This document shows positions 18,356-27,932 of a stretch of DNA of 64,000 bases, piece after piece. Source of the DNA: Komagataeibacter medellinensis NBRC 3288 (lineage in GTDB: Bacteria; Pseudomonadota; Alphaproteobacteria; Acetobacterales; Acetobacteraceae); NCBI RefSeq assembly GCF_000182745.2, contig NC_016027.1, positions 1,541,501-1,605,500 of the forward strand. The letters run 5' to 3'. The notes below the pieces were generated by a model. The model made no database searches, was not told the DNA's origin, and saw only the letters and a list, made by a program, of their open reading frames with translations. A program made the position numbers and the translations under genes. Each line of letters opens with the position of its first letter. Positions within the stretch are counted from its first letter, which is position 1.

Positions 18356-18961
18356 ATGACCCCCATTGACACCCGTCCCACCCGAGCGGACGCCGAAGAA
18401 GCTGTACGGACCCTGCTACGCTGGGCAGGCGAGGACCCTGGCCGCGAAGGCCTGCTTGATACGCCCGCGCGAGTCGTGAAATCCTACGGCGAGTTTTTCT
18501 GCGGCTACGCGGAAGACCCTGCGGAAATGCTACGCCGCACCTTTTCGGAAGTAGCGGATTATGACGAGATGGTCCTGCTGCGTGATATCCGCGTGGAGAG
18601 TCACTGCGAGCACCACATGGTGCCCATTATTGGCGTAGCGCATGTGGCCTACCTGCCGCGCAGGCGGGTTGTGGGCATTTCCAAGCTGGCCCGGGTGGTG
18701 GACGCTTATGCCCGCCGTTTCCAGATACAGGAACGCCTGACGGCCCAGATCGCCAACACCATCAATGACGAACTCCAGCCCTATGGCGTAGGCGTGGTGA
18801 TCGAGGCCGCCCACCAGTGCATGACTACGCGCGGCGTGCACCGCCCCGGCGTATCCATGGTGACCAGTCGCATGCTAGGCACATTCCGCACCAATTCCGA
18901 CACACGGCGGGAATTCCTGTCGATTCTGAACCGTCCGGCCATGAACGGCACCGGGATCTGA
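18356..18961 (+). CDS. folE: GTP cyclohydrolase I
   Basis: 201 residues, normal family length. It converts GTP to 7,8-dihydroneopterin triphosphate, the first step of folate (and queuosine) synthesis. The zinc ligands Cys84 and His87 ([10 protein letters not shown]) and Cys155 ([10 protein letters not shown]) are all present, as are the GISKLARVV and RFQIQERLT motifs. The gene follows apaG by 42 nt and may share its transcript. A palindromic repeat element lies just downstream, facing the convergent PfpI gene. Confidence 0.97.
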   Translation: MTPIDTRPTRADAEEAVRTLLRWAGEDPGREGLLDTPARVVKSYGEFFCGYAEDPAEMLRRTFSEVADYDEMVLLRDIRVESHCEHHMVPIIGVAHVAYLPRRRVVGISKLARVVDAYARRFQIQERLTAQIANTINDELQPYGVGVVIEAAHQCMTTRGVHRPGVSMVTSRMLGTFRTNSDTRREFLSILNRPAMNGTGI

Positions 18962-19050
18962 ATACGGGCACTGGTGGCAGGACTGGCCTGCCTTGTGCAA
19001 TATTCCGGGTCTGCCTGAAAAGGCAGACCCGCTGATACCCTAAAATGATA

Positions 19051-19125
19051 AAAGTTTTTGGTGAAGCTTTTTTCAAAAGCTTCAAAGAACGCCACCTTTT
19101 TGAAAAAAGGCGGCACCCGAAAACT
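19051..19125. repeat. Palindromic intergenic repeat, copy 1 (long form)
   Basis: Outer arms AAAGTTTTTGG and CCCGAAAACTT flank two inner hairpins. One is a perfect 9-bp GAAGCTTTT/AAAAGCTTC (19063-19083); the other pairs GCCACCTTTTT with AAAAAGGCGGC with one mismatch. A T-run follows. It lies between convergent folE and the PfpI gene and could terminate both. Confidence 0.85.
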
Positions 19126-19163
19126 TCTATTTTTTTATCAATCCACCGTTCTAGGACAATTTC

Positions 19164-19739
19164 TTACAGCGTGACCTGCGCCCCAAGCACGGCAATGAAC
19201 TGGGCCAGCCAGGCCGGGTGGGCCGGCCATGCGGGGGCCGTAACCAGCGTGCCATCGGTCACGGCGGCATCAATCGCAATATCCGCATAGATGCCCCCGG
19301 CCAGTTCCACATCCGGGCGACAGGCGGGATAGGCCGAAACCCGGCGTCCTTCAACAATCCGGGCGGCTGCCAGCAATTGGGCTGCATGGCAGATCGCGGC
19401 GAGCGGACGGTCGGCAAAGGCGCGAACCAGCTCGATCACGCGCGGGTCAAGCCGCAGGTATTCCGGCGCCCGCCCGCCGGGCAGGATCAGACCCGCATAA
19501 TCGGCATGGTTGATGGTATCAAAATCTGCATTAAGCACAAAACGGTGGCCGGGTTTTTCGCTGTAGGTCTGCGCGCCTTCAAAATCATGGATGGCGGTCA
19601 GGACATACTCGCCCTTCCTACGGCCAGGACAGACCGTATCCACCTGGTAGCCCAGCATGACCAGCGCCTGATAGGGCACCATGATCTCGTAATCTTCCAC
19701 ATAATCGCCTGCCAGCAGCAGGAGCCGAGGCGTGCTCAT
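19164..19739 (-). CDS. DJ-1/PfpI-family protein
   Basis: 191 residues. Nucleophile-elbow Cys117 sits in LAAICHAAQ with His118 next to it. Glu15 and Glu18 near the N-terminus ([10 protein letters not shown]) can supply the acidic partner, and [14 protein letters not shown] is the usual loop. The family includes proteases, glyoxalases and proposed deglycases acting on glycated protein or nucleotides; the exact activity here is not determined by sequence. It is 24 nt downstream of moaB on the same strand, so the two are probably co-transcribed. Confidence 0.9.
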   Translation of the reverse strand: MSTPRLLLLAGDYVEDYEIMVPYQALVMLGYQVDTVCPGRRKGEYVLTAIHDFEGAQTYSEKPGHRFVLNADFDTINHADYAGLILPGGRAPEYLRLDPRVIELVRAFADRPLAAICHAAQLLAAARIVEGRRVSAYPACRPDVELAGGIYADIAIDAAVTDGTLVTAPAWPAHPAWLAQFIAVLGAQVTL

Positions 19740-19763
19740 ATTCCGTATCTTTCCCGTTATGGA

Positions 19764-20315
19764 TCAGTCATGGGCTGCAGGAGGAAGGTGCTCGCGCAGG
19801 CGGGGCATGAGTTCAACAAAGTTGCAGGGCACATGGCGGCTGTCGAGTTGCCAGACCAGGATGTCATCCCACCCGTCCTTCACCGCGCCGGACGAGCCGG
19901 GCAGTGCGAACAGGTAGGTCCCGTTCGCCACTCCCGCCAGCGCACGGGACTGGATGGTGGAGGTGCCGATCTTCTGGTACGACAACATGCGGAACAGTTC
20001 GCCAAAGCCTTCTATGCGCTTTTCAATCACCTGATCGAACGCCTCGGGCGTAACATCGCGCCCCGTCACCCCCGTCCCGCCTGTGGAGATGACAACATCT
20101 ACCCCGTTATCCGCAATCCAGCCCGACAGGGTGGCGGCCAGTTGCGCCGCGTCATCGGGCACGATGGCGCGGGCGGCAACAACGTGGCCCGCTGCCGTAA
20201 TGCGCGCGGCCAGTATATCGCCTGACCTGTCCGTTTCCGGCGTGCGGGTGTCGGACACCGTCAGTACCGCAATGCGAACGGGCAGGAAGGGCTTTTTCAT
20301 ATCAAGTCGTGACAT
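19764..20315 (-). CDS. moaB: Molybdenum cofactor biosynthesis protein MoaB
   Basis: 183 residues from the ATG at 20315. [10 protein letters not shown] near the N-terminus, the MPT-binding [11 protein letters not shown], and [19 protein letters not shown] are typical of MoaB/MogA. It is expected to adenylylate molybdopterin before molybdate insertion. The open frame reaches 20453, but the added N-terminus is unlike the family and would sit in the AT-rich promoter of the divergent porin gene. Molybdenum cofactor is needed by membrane aldehyde-oxidising enzymes of acetic acid bacteria. Confidence 0.94.
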   Translation of the reverse strand: MSRLDMKKPFLPVRIAVLTVSDTRTPETDRSGDILAARITAAGHVVAARAIVPDDAAQLAATLSGWIADNGVDVVISTGGTGVTGRDVTPEAFDQVIEKRIEGFGELFRMLSYQKIGTSTIQSRALAGVANGTYLFALPGSSGAVKDGWDDILVWQLDSRHVPCNFVELMPRLREHLPPAAHD

Positions 20316-20411
20316 GGCGCCATGTTCACCATTCCCGTGCCGTGGCGTCAACGGTTGCCTGTGACGGTACCGGAACGGGGCGGAACGAAATTGCCAGGGC
20401 GAGTAATATTC

Positions 20412-20432
20412 CAGAACAAACACGAAGTTCTG
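20412..20432. promoter_or_regulatory. Inverted repeat in the AT-rich moaB/oprB divergent region
   Basis: CAGAAC (20412-20417) and GTTCTG (20427-20432), 9 nt apart, lie about 150 nt before the porin start. The 263-nt region is strongly AT-rich in its oprB-proximal half and must hold both divergent promoters. An operator is possible; no regulator is identified. Confidence 0.3.
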
Positions 20433-20578
20433 ATGTATTTGTGCGTTGCACAAAAAAATGTGACAAGGAATAGTGGAACTCTACATAAATATATTGATAT
20501 AACAAAAAAAATGCCTTTACCGTTATTTTACAAACCATTAGTTTTTATATAAATTCCCGTCCAAGGTTTATAAACGGC

Positions 20579-22057
20579 ATGAAATATGCTACCGATATGC
20601 GAATGACCAGAACATTCCCCCGCTTTGTTGTATCGCTCCCCCTATTTTTTCTTGCACTTTTTGCATTATGCGAAGGCGCTTCGGCCCAGGCCATTCCCGG
20701 TGAGGGGCAGGGGGTTATCGGCTCGCAGCCCAGCCTCAATGTCAACTCCCGCCGTAATGTAAAGGTGAACGATCCGGGATCGTTCTTCAGCGCCCCATAC
20801 GGCAACCAGCATTTTTTTGGTGACTGGGCCGGGCTGCAACCCTTCCTGATCAAGCACGGCGTGCATATTGAAGCCGACGTGCATGAGGAACTGGCCGGTA
20901 ACTTCCGTGGTGGCGCCAAGCAGGGGGTGACCGATGCGGGCCAGGTTGGTGTGGAAATCGATATCGACTGGAACAAGCTGGCGGGCGCACCCAAGAATTT
21001 CTGGACCCATACCATGATCGTAAACGGTCATGGCCGTAATGCCAGTACGGATTACATTCACGATTCGCTTGCCGGGGTGCAGCAGATCTATGGCGCCCGT
21101 GGTAATGTGGTCGCACATCTGGTGTACATGTATGCTGAACAGTCGCTGTTCCATAACCGGCTGGATATCAGCGCGGGCTGGATTCCGGTAGGCAGCTTCT
21201 TTGCCGCTTCCCCCCTGTTCTGTGACTTCATGAACGTATCGATCTGCGGTAACCCCGCACCGGGCAAATACGTGCCGGGCGGGCGTGACTGGCCTTCGGG
21301 CAACCTGGGTGTGGTGATGCGTGTCATGCCCACGGTTGATACCTACATCATGGCCAGCATGTTCGCCGTATCGCCCCACTCATATAACGGTGGTATTTCC
21401 GGCTGGTCATGGGCACAGAGCGGCCTTGGCAAGTTCTCCACCCCGGTGGAAATCGGCTGGCTGCCCGAATTCGGCCGCAACCACCTGGCCGGTCACTACA
21501 AGGCGGGCTATGGTTATGATAATTCGCAGTACAATGACCTGTTTTCGGACATCAACGGCAACTCTGCCGTGCTGACGGGCCGGCCCTTCCGCAAGCAGTC
21601 CGGGGTCAGCACCGCCTGGTTCCAAGCCGACCAGATGATCATGCGCAATGGCGCAGGCCCGACCAATGGCCTGATCCTGCTGGCGGGCTACATGTATACC
21701 TCGGGCAAGGTCTCGGCCATGAAGGACCATACCTGGGCCGGTCTGGTGGAGACGGGCGCGCGATGGGGGCGCCCGCTGGATACGGTGGGTGCGATGTTCC
21801 ACTATTACGAGATGAGCCGCGCCTCGATCCTGCAGCAGGAATCCTCGGTGCTGGCTGGCACGCCCTTCCTGAACAACCAGTGGGGCAGGGTCTGGGGCAT
21901 CCAGACGCATGAGAACGTGTATGAAGTGTTCTACAACATCCATACCGCGCGCGGCATGAGCTTCCAGCCCGACTTCCAGTACATCAACCGTCCCGGCGGC
22001 ACCACCACCTACCACGATGCGGCGGTAATGGGCCTGCAGTTCAACTGCATCCTGTAA
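20579..22057 (+). CDS. OprB-family carbohydrate-selective outer-membrane porin
   Basis: 492 residues. A signal peptide runs to about residue 38 (FFLALFALCEGASAQA). The mature protein has the OprB start FGDWAGLQPFLIKHGVHIEADVHEEL, many alternating beta-strand segments, and the family motif GWFFPASP seen here as PVGSFFAASPLFCDF. OprB porins admit sugars and polyols across the outer membrane and occur in many copies in acetic acid bacteria. The C-terminus FNCIL is slightly atypical, since most end in Phe. It is transcribed from an AT-rich region shared with moaB. Confidence 0.92.
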   Translation: MKYATDMRMTRTFPRFVVSLPLFFLALFALCEGASAQAIPGEGQGVIGSQPSLNVNSRRNVKVNDPGSFFSAPYGNQHFFGDWAGLQPFLIKHGVHIEADVHEELAGNFRGGAKQGVTDAGQVGVEIDIDWNKLAGAPKNFWTHTMIVNGHGRNASTDYIHDSLAGVQQIYGARGNVVAHLVYMYAEQSLFHNRLDISAGWIPVGSFFAASPLFCDFMNVSICGNPAPGKYVPGGRDWPSGNLGVVMRVMPTVDTYIMASMFAVSPHSYNGGISGWSWAQSGLGKFSTPVEIGWLPEFGRNHLAGHYKAGYGYDNSQYNDLFSDINGNSAVLTGRPFRKQSGVSTAWFQADQMIMRNGAGPTNGLILLAGYMYTSGKVSAMKDHTWAGLVETGARWGRPLDTVGAMFHYYEMSRASILQQESSVLAGTPFLNNQWGRVWGIQTHENVYEVFYNIHTARGMSFQPDFQYINRPGGTTTYHDAAVMGLQFNCIL

Positions 22058-22102
22058 TCCACTCTTCATCCGGGCCTGCTTCCACGATATGGGAGGCGGA
22101 TC

Positions 22103-23086
22103 ATGACCGATCACGCTTCCCTGTACCACCTTGCCCGTCTGGCACTCGCCCCCCATGCACTGCACGATGCGCACTGCCGTCTGATTTCCATTTCAGAAAA
22201 CGTGATCTTCCGTATCGATGCCTCCGGCGGTATGCGTTACGCGCTGCGCCTGCACCGGCCGGGCTATCATGACGTGGCTGAAATAGGCAGCGAACTGGCA
22301 TGGCTTGATGCCCTGCTTACGACCGGGCTGGACGTGCCCCGCCCCCTGCCTGCCCGTGACGGGACGCGTATCCTTACCCTGCCCGGCACGGATGCCCCCC
22401 CCCGCCATGCCGTACTGTTTGCATGGATGGAGGGCACCGAACCCACAACCGACATCGACCCGGTCGCCTTCCGGCGGCTGGGGCGCATTACAGCCCGGCT
22501 GCATGCCCACAGCCGCGCATGGGAACGCCCCATGGGCTTTACCCGCAAGGCATGGATACCGGCCACCATGACCGGTTCTGATGCCTTATGGGGCCAATGG
22601 CAGACTGTACCAGGCATGGATATGACCGCGCGTGACCTGATCGCGCACTGCCTGACGCGTGTGGGAACGGAACTGGCGCAGTACGGCACCCGGCCACACC
22701 GCTTCGGGCTGATCCATGCGGACCTGCGACTGGCCAACCTGCTGGTCAGCGGCGCAGAGACACGCCTGATCGATTTTGATGACTGCGGGCTGAGCTGGTT
22801 CATGCAGGACCTGGCCGCAGCCCTGAGTTTCCATGAAGACCATGCCCAGGCCCCCCGTTGGGTCGATCACTGGCTGAAGGGCTATGGCAGCTACGGGCAA
22901 CTGGAAACCGCTGACCTGCGTATCCTGCCCGCCCTCGTCATCCAGCGCCGGATCCAGCTACTGGCCTGGACCGGAACGCACCGCCACACCGCACAGGTGC
23001 GTAGCCTGGGCACGGACTGGCTTGCCCGCACGCTGGACCTGTGCCGCGCGTGGGACAGGGGGCAGTTGTTCAGGCATATCGGGTAA
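22103..23086 (+). CDS. APH-fold phosphotransferase (aminoglycoside/choline kinase superfamily)
   Basis: 327 residues. The kinase catalytic loop is HADLRLANLL (near 205), and the metal-binding DFDDCG follows at about 222-228. The N-lobe has an ENVIFRID strand and a Lys-poor nucleotide region, as in SrkA/RdoA and homoserine-kinase-II relatives. Members phosphorylate small molecules or proteins; substrate unknown. GGGAGG precedes the ATG by about 7 nt. It begins 46 nt after the porin gene on the same strand, so a transcript with oprB is possible. There is no sign that it is a drug-resistance gene. Confidence 0.85.
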   Translation: MTDHASLYHLARLALAPHALHDAHCRLISISENVIFRIDASGGMRYALRLHRPGYHDVAEIGSELAWLDALLTTGLDVPRPLPARDGTRILTLPGTDAPPRHAVLFAWMEGTEPTTDIDPVAFRRLGRITARLHAHSRAWERPMGFTRKAWIPATMTGSDALWGQWQTVPGMDMTARDLIAHCLTRVGTELAQYGTRPHRFGLIHADLRLANLLVSGAETRLIDFDDCGLSWFMQDLAAALSFHEDHAQAPRWVDHWLKGYGSYGQLETADLRILPALVIQRRIQLLAWTGTHRHTAQVRSLGTDWLARTLDLCRAWDRGQLFRHIG

Positions 23087-23406
23087 GCTGCCCACCAATT
23101 AATTATAAAAATAAATAAAATTAATCATTAATTATGATAATTAGATATTTTTTTAATTCACCTGTGCTCTCAAACTACGCAGGTTAACTTTTAGAAAGTT
23201 TTGGCGATAACAAAGCATAACCGGACACTAAGGCCATAAGTTCAATATAGTAAATTAAATGTGATTATTAGAATCTGTTTTCTGGACAGACTATGACTTT
23301 TATGCCCCAATCCTGACACGTATGAAGTTTATGTAATGTGTCGTTCGGTACACAACCCGAGTCACCGGAGCGAGCCCTGTCTTTGGCACATAGCGGAAAA
23401 ACAGCA
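23087..23406. other. AT-rich intergenic region
   Basis: About 320 nt, with the first 200 nt extremely AT-rich against a GC-rich genome. It includes TAATCAT-TAATT-ATGATAA, an imperfect inverted repeat near 23123-23141. No tRNA or family RNA was recognised and no convincing coding frame is seen. It could hold the promoter of the small ORF at 23407, a small RNA, or the 3' end of the kinase transcript. Confidence 0.5.
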
Positions 23407-23589
23407 ATGACCCCTGCAGTTGAGACGATTGCCCTCCCCACCGCATCACCTGCTGTGGCCACTGGGCTGCCCTTGACGGGGGACGATATCCCCACCCGGT
23501 CGCAAACAACGCGGATGATCTATTCCCGCCATCGCAGGGCACTGCGTGACTACGCCCGCACGCTCAACACCCCGAACGATCCGTCCTGA
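23407..23589 (+). CDS. Possible small protein, 60 residues, unknown
   Basis: The ATG at 23407 opens a 60-residue frame, MTPAVETIALP to the end TLNTPNDPS, with a basic middle (SRHRRALRDYAR). A GTG at 23338 would add 23 residues. Codon use looks compatible with the genome, but no ribosome site and no family are visible. It lies after the AT-rich gap and is convergent with the Nudix gene. It may simply be chance open sequence. Confidence 0.35.
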   Translation: MTPAVETIALPTASPAVATGLPLTGDDIPTRSQTTRMIYSRHRRALRDYARTLNTPNDPS

Positions 23590-23647
23590 TCCGCTTATCT
23601 GATCCTACAGCGGCTGGCCCGACCACGACAAAAATCAAACTTTGATA

Positions 23648-24079
23648 TTATTCCGCTATGTTCCTGTCCTGACGTGCCTGTAGCGCCGCTATCGCCTGCC
23701 GGGTTGGCACCGTCAGCGCATCTGGCAGATCATCAAAGGCATACCAGCGCGGGCCTTCGTGCTTTTCCGGCTCCATCAGAGCGGGTTCCCCCTGCCATGC
23801 CGTGACCAGATAGACCGGTGCAATCCAGTGGTGGCCACCCACGGCATCCATCTGCTCCACCAGGCACAGCAGGTCACACGCCTGTATGGTAATCCCCAGT
23901 TCTTCGTGAATTTCGCGCTCCGTCGCATGGGCCGTTGTCTCGTACGCTTCCACCTTGCCGCCGGGCAATCCCCAGCAGCCCGCCTCGGGCGCACGCAGGC
24001 GGCGCAGAAGCAGGATACGCCCATCCCGGTCAATAATGGCCGCGCCACAGCCCACGCGCGGCCTTGTCATATCGGTCAT
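23648..24079 (-). CDS. Nudix hydrolase
   Basis: 143 residues. A complete Nudix box (G-x5-E-x7-REUxEExGU) is present as GKVEAYE, then TTAHATEREIHEELGI, at residues 40-62. The upstream strand GCGAAIIDRDGRILLLRR is typical. Nudix enzymes split nucleoside diphosphates linked to another moiety; substrates such as oxidised nucleotides or ADP-sugars cannot be told apart here. It follows pdc on the minus strand, separated by a terminator-like hairpin, so it may be expressed partly with pdc. Confidence 0.93.
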   Translation of the reverse strand: MTDMTRPRVGCGAAIIDRDGRILLLRRLRAPEAGCWGLPGGKVEAYETTAHATEREIHEELGITIQACDLLCLVEQMDAVGGHHWIAPVYLVTAWQGEPALMEPEKHEGPRWYAFDDLPDALTVPTRQAIAALQARQDRNIAE

Positions 24080-24116
24080 GGCTTCCTCCCCTTGTGCAAC
24101 AGGTGCCCCATCAACA

Positions 24117-24140
24117 CGGGGGCGCCCGAAGGCACCCCCG
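24117..24140 (-). terminator. Hairpin downstream of pdc
   Basis: CGGGGGCGCC (24117-24126) and GGCACCCCCG (24131-24140) pair over 10 bp with one mismatch and a 4-nt loop. They lie 33 nt past the pdc stop on the minus strand and before the Nudix gene. The stem is strong but no T-run follows. Confidence 0.55.
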
Positions 24141-24172
24141 CATCATGTCGCGATACCAGCAGATCCGTGGCC

Positions 24173-25867
24173 TTACCGCGCGGCAGGCGGGCGGGCATTG
24201 GCAGTGGCAACACGCCGCCCCCACGAAATCAGGTCGCTGGTGCAGTCATCGCGGTCGATCACACATTCGATCAGGGTCGGCCCTTCCCGATTGGCAACAG
24301 CGGCAGCAATGGCCTTTTCCATTTCCGCCCCGGTCGTGGCCTTAAAGCCCTTGCCGTGGCCATCTTCCGCGTTGAACACGCCCATCAGCCCGGCATAATC
24401 CCAGTTCTTGACGTTGTTGTACGGCCCGTCATGGATCTGCACTTCAATGGTGTAGCCACGGTTGTTGATCAGGAAGATGATTACCGGCAACTTGAGCCGC
24501 ACCATCTGGGCTACTTCCTGCGCGGTCAGCTGGAAGGAGCCATCGCCCACCATGGTCACGATCCGGCGCTCCGGCTCGGCCACGGCATAACCAAAGGTGG
24601 CGGGTACGGACCAGCCGATATGACCCCACTGCATCTCCAGTTCCACGCGCGCGCCACGCGGCAGTTTCATCTGCATGGCGTTAAACCATGAATCACCCGT
24701 CTCGGCGATTACCGTGGTGTTCGATGTCAGCAGGTTCTGGATCTGGCGCGCCATTTCAGCGCGCACCAGCGGTGCATCGGGGCTGGCGGCGGCGACCGGG
24801 GTGTGCGGTGTGCTAATGCGGCGGTATTCAACCAGCGTTGCATCCTTTTTAGGCTGGCCCTTCACCCGTTCAATCAGCGCATCGATCACATCACGCAGGT
24901 GAATGCCGTCAAAGGCCTTGCCCCCTGCCGCAATATGGCGGCCATCCAGCAGGGCCACGTTTTCGCCCTTGGGCCATGCGGTCCAGCCAACGGTGGAATA
25001 GTCATTGAAAACCGGGGTCAGGCACAGCACGCCATCCGACCAGTCAAAGATCTGCTGCGCCTTGGGGCTGCTGACATCACCCCAGTACGTGCCGACATAG
25101 GCGGGATGGTCCTCGGGAAAGAAGCTCTTGGCAGCGGCCATGGTCGCCACGGCACAACCCAGCGCATCGGCAAGGCGGATGGCGGCTTCCTCACACCCTG
25201 CGGCGCGCAGGCGGCTACCCAGCAGCAGCATCGGCTTCTTGCGGCTGGCAATGAAGTCGGCCAGTTCGTCCACCGCCAGCTTCAGTGTTTGGGCATCGGA
25301 GGGGGCATCGGCCAGGATCGCACCAACCGGGCCAGGGCGCGGACAGGGCTGGGAGGAGACATTACAGGCAATTTCGATGTAGGCGGGCTTCTTTTCGCGC
25401 AGCGCGGTGCGGATGGCATGATCAATCAGCACCGGCGCATCATCGGCCGATGTGATTGAGACCGCCGCACAGGTCAGGCGCTTTGCAATTTCAAGCTGGT
25501 AGCCATAATCAGGCGTGCCGATGGTATGGTGCAGAATGTGCCCGCTGCCATGGTCGTTGGAATTGGGAGCACCCGAAATCAGGATGACCGGCAGATTTTC
25601 GGCATAGGCACCGCCGATGGCATTGAGCGCGGACAGCGCCCCCACGCTGAAGGTAACGACCGCTGCCCCCGCCCCATTGGCGCGGGCATAGCCCTCGGCG
25701 CTGAAACCGCAGTTGAGTTCGTTACAGCAATAGACCTGCCGCAGGCCGTCGATTTCCAGAAGCTGGTCAAGCAGAACAAGATTATAGTCGCCCGCAACCG
25801 CGAAATGATCCTTTAGCCCGATCTGTACCAGGCGTTCACCAAGATAATGGCCAACAGTATATGTCAT
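24173..25867 (-). CDS. pdc: Pyruvate decarboxylase
   Basis: 564 residues from the ATG at 25867, with AAGGAAAG 7-10 nt upstream; the frame extends 22 codons further but without a better start. It is a ThDP enzyme that decarboxylates pyruvate to acetaldehyde. Catalytic Glu50 is in [18 protein letters not shown]. The ThDP/Mg motif [12 protein letters not shown] with downstream [10 protein letters not shown] is intact. Bacterial Pdc is rare; acetic acid bacteria and Zymomonas are the known holders. It is adjacent to dld, so lactate-derived pyruvate can be channelled to acetaldehyde and then acetate. Downstream ADH/ALDH genes are not in the window. Confidence 0.96.
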   Translation of the reverse strand: MTYTVGHYLGERLVQIGLKDHFAVAGDYNLVLLDQLLEIDGLRQVYCCNELNCGFSAEGYARANGAGAAVVTFSVGALSALNAIGGAYAENLPVILISGAPNSNDHGSGHILHHTIGTPDYGYQLEIAKRLTCAAVSITSADDAPVLIDHAIRTALREKKPAYIEIACNVSSQPCPRPGPVGAILADAPSDAQTLKLAVDELADFIASRKKPMLLLGSRLRAAGCEEAAIRLADALGCAVATMAAAKSFFPEDHPAYVGTYWGDVSSPKAQQIFDWSDGVLCLTPVFNDYSTVGWTAWPKGENVALLDGRHIAAGGKAFDGIHLRDVIDALIERVKGQPKKDATLVEYRRISTPHTPVAAASPDAPLVRAEMARQIQNLLTSNTTVIAETGDSWFNAMQMKLPRGARVELEMQWGHIGWSVPATFGYAVAEPERRIVTMVGDGSFQLTAQEVAQMVRLKLPVIIFLINNRGYTIEVQIHDGPYNNVKNWDYAGLMGVFNAEDGHGKGFKATTGAEMEKAIAAAVANREGPTLIECVIDRDDCTSDLISWGRRVATANARPPAAR

Positions 25868-26002
25868 TATTTCGACTTTCCTTCCCTTGTGTGGAGGCGC
25901 GCAGGCGCGCGCCCTTTCCCGTAGGGGCCACATGGACGGCCCACATCGGGGCCATCATGCCGAAAGGACAGGATACCTGCCGGGTCCGCGAATCCGGCCC
26001 GG

Positions 26003-27757
26003 TCAGCCTACGCTTTCGGCAATCCAGTTCCGGCGCTTGGTGGCCTGGCCAATGCCCGGATTGAAACAGTTGCACGGATCAAGCTGGCGGTAATGGGCCA
26101 GCACATCATCGGGTGCCGCATAGAGGTGACCGAAATTGTGCTCCGCCGGGTAACGCGCGCCGCGTTTGTCCAGACCCGGCAGCATGCGGTGCTCCAGCGC
26201 GATGCAGTCATAACCTTTGCGGACCACGTAGTCCTGATGCATCACATGACACAGGAAATGGCCGTAATAGAGCTTGACGATGATCTCGTCCTCGATGTCC
26301 TTCGGCAGCACCTCGAACCAGTCCTGATCATTGCGGCGCAGGGCCACGTCCAGCGCCACGATGTTTTCGGTCGTGTCGGTATGCACGTTGCGGTAACGCA
26401 CGGCAGCGCCTGCCGCTGCAAAACGATGCAGGAATGCCTTTGATCCCTCATCGGGGGTGCATTCAAAGAAATCCCCCTCATGCGTCGCGAAATGGCTTTT
26501 CAGGAAATCACGCGCTTCCTGCGCGCCGGACGCGCTGACCTTGAGCATGAGATGGTGCTCGAAACGGTCGCGGTAGTCACGCATGCGCGCGGGCAGGTGC
26601 TTGGGAAAGAAGTGGCTCATGAACTGCATGAACCGGTCGCTGAAGTGCTTAGGCAGGAAGCCGATCCTGTCCGCCAGCCGGTCGAACGCGTTCTTCATGG
26701 CAAACAGGGCCGGCAGCCGCCGCGTACCGATCATGCGGATGATGACGAAGGTGTCCTTGCCATATTCCTCCGCAATGTTGAAGGCATCGCGGTGCAGATA
26801 TTCACCGGCAATCGGCAGTTCCGTGAAGGACGACAGGATATGGCGGCGCACATCTTCAAGCACATCGGTCCTGTTGGTGCCGAGATAGAAGACAACGGGA
26901 TTCTTCTCCGCCTCGAACGTATCCAGACGCACCGCGAACAGTCCCAGCTTGCCCGCACAGCCAGCGCCTTCGTGCAGGCGGCGCAGGTCGGCATTGTAGC
27001 GGGCCGGGGTATCGGCGTTCACATCGCGCACATGGGTGGCGTAATCATCATCATGCCCGCGGCCGGCATTCCAGTTGATGCTGGCATCAGGGAAGTTGCC
27101 CGCTTCCACCTGCCTGAGGATCGTCTCGGGGTCCGTGCCGAGTTCGATGCCCAGATGGTTGACCAGTTGCAGCTCGCCCTTGTCCGAAACCTGGGCAAAC
27201 AGCGCCATGTCGGTATAGGCCGGGCCACGGCGCACCAGTGCGCCGCCTGAATTGTTGCTGACCCCGCCAAACACCGATGCCCCGATACACGAGGAACCAA
27301 TGACCGAATGCGGCTCACGCCCGATGGGGGCCAGCATGCCCTCCAACTGGTCCAGCGTCGCACCGGGCAGGCAGACAACCTGCTTTCCGCCGCCAATCAG
27401 GTGGATCGTGCGCATGCGCATGCTGTGCACGATCACGATATCGCGGTCATAGGTATTGCCATCGGGCGTGGAGCCACCGGTCAGGCCGGTATTGGCTGCC
27501 TGCATGATCACGATCACGCCCGCCTTGACGCAGGCCTGCAGCACACGCCACTGCTCCACCAGCGACCCAGGCATGACAACCGCCAGCGCGCGCCCCTCAC
27601 CAAAACGGAAACCCCGGCGATAGGGCAGCGTCGCCCCATCTTCGGTCAGCACATGATGACCGCCCACGATCTGCTGGAGTTCCGTAACCAGTTGTGCGCC
27701 TTCAGTAGATGACATGTCCCGTGCCGCTTTCAGCATGCTGTTGTTTATGTCTGCCAT
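26003..27757 (-). CDS. dld: Quinone-dependent D-lactate dehydrogenase (FAD, membrane-associated)
   Basis: 584 residues, close to E. coli Dld (571). The FAD-binding type-4 domain shows PGSLVEQWRVLQ, the AANTGLTGGSTP loop and GSSCIGASVFGGVSNNSGG. The C-terminal half is the membrane-binding lactate dehydrogenase domain, ending FNPGIGQATKRRNW. It oxidises D-lactate to pyruvate and passes electrons to ubiquinone at the inner membrane. The start at 27757 lacks a clear ribosome site; an ATG at 27736 is the alternative. It lies between alsS and pdc on the same strand. Confidence 0.95.
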   Translation of the reverse strand: MADINNSMLKAARDMSSTEGAQLVTELQQIVGGHHVLTEDGATLPYRRGFRFGEGRALAVVMPGSLVEQWRVLQACVKAGVIVIMQAANTGLTGGSTPDGNTYDRDIVIVHSMRMRTIHLIGGGKQVVCLPGATLDQLEGMLAPIGREPHSVIGSSCIGASVFGGVSNNSGGALVRRGPAYTDMALFAQVSDKGELQLVNHLGIELGTDPETILRQVEAGNFPDASINWNAGRGHDDDYATHVRDVNADTPARYNADLRRLHEGAGCAGKLGLFAVRLDTFEAEKNPVVFYLGTNRTDVLEDVRRHILSSFTELPIAGEYLHRDAFNIAEEYGKDTFVIIRMIGTRRLPALFAMKNAFDRLADRIGFLPKHFSDRFMQFMSHFFPKHLPARMRDYRDRFEHHLMLKVSASGAQEARDFLKSHFATHEGDFFECTPDEGSKAFLHRFAAAGAAVRYRNVHTDTTENIVALDVALRRNDQDWFEVLPKDIEDEIIVKLYYGHFLCHVMHQDYVVRKGYDCIALEHRMLPGLDKRGARYPAEHNFGHLYAAPDDVLAHYRQLDPCNCFNPGIGQATKRRNWIAESVG

Positions 27758-27873
27758 TCACGGAAAACCGGACCATCGGGAAGATGGCCGTATTTCCGAA
27801 ATGGTATTGTATAGTCTGGCATGTTCCGAACAACAGGACGTGCGCATAAAATGCCGATGTCACATGTCCAAAC

Positions 27874-27913
27874 GGACCGGCCCGCCAGCCGATCAGGGCA
27901 TGCGGGCCGGTCC
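27874..27913 (-). terminator. Strong 12-bp hairpin between alsS and dld
   Basis: GGACCGGCCCGC (27874-27885) and GCGGGCCGGTCC (27902-27913) are perfect inverse complements with a 16-nt loop. They lie about 20 nt past the alsS stop, read on minus, and about 117 nt before the dld start. This suggests the alsD-alsS transcript ends here and dld has its own promoter in 27758-27873. Confidence 0.7.
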
Positions 27914-27932
27914 TGTCACGCCTGGGGCTGGT

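Noticed and set aside
22103-23086. Aminoglycoside resistance gene
   Set aside because: It has the APH fold but lies in a chromosomal setting without mobile DNA, and its sequence is nearer SrkA/homoserine-kinase-like proteins; no resistance role can be claimed.
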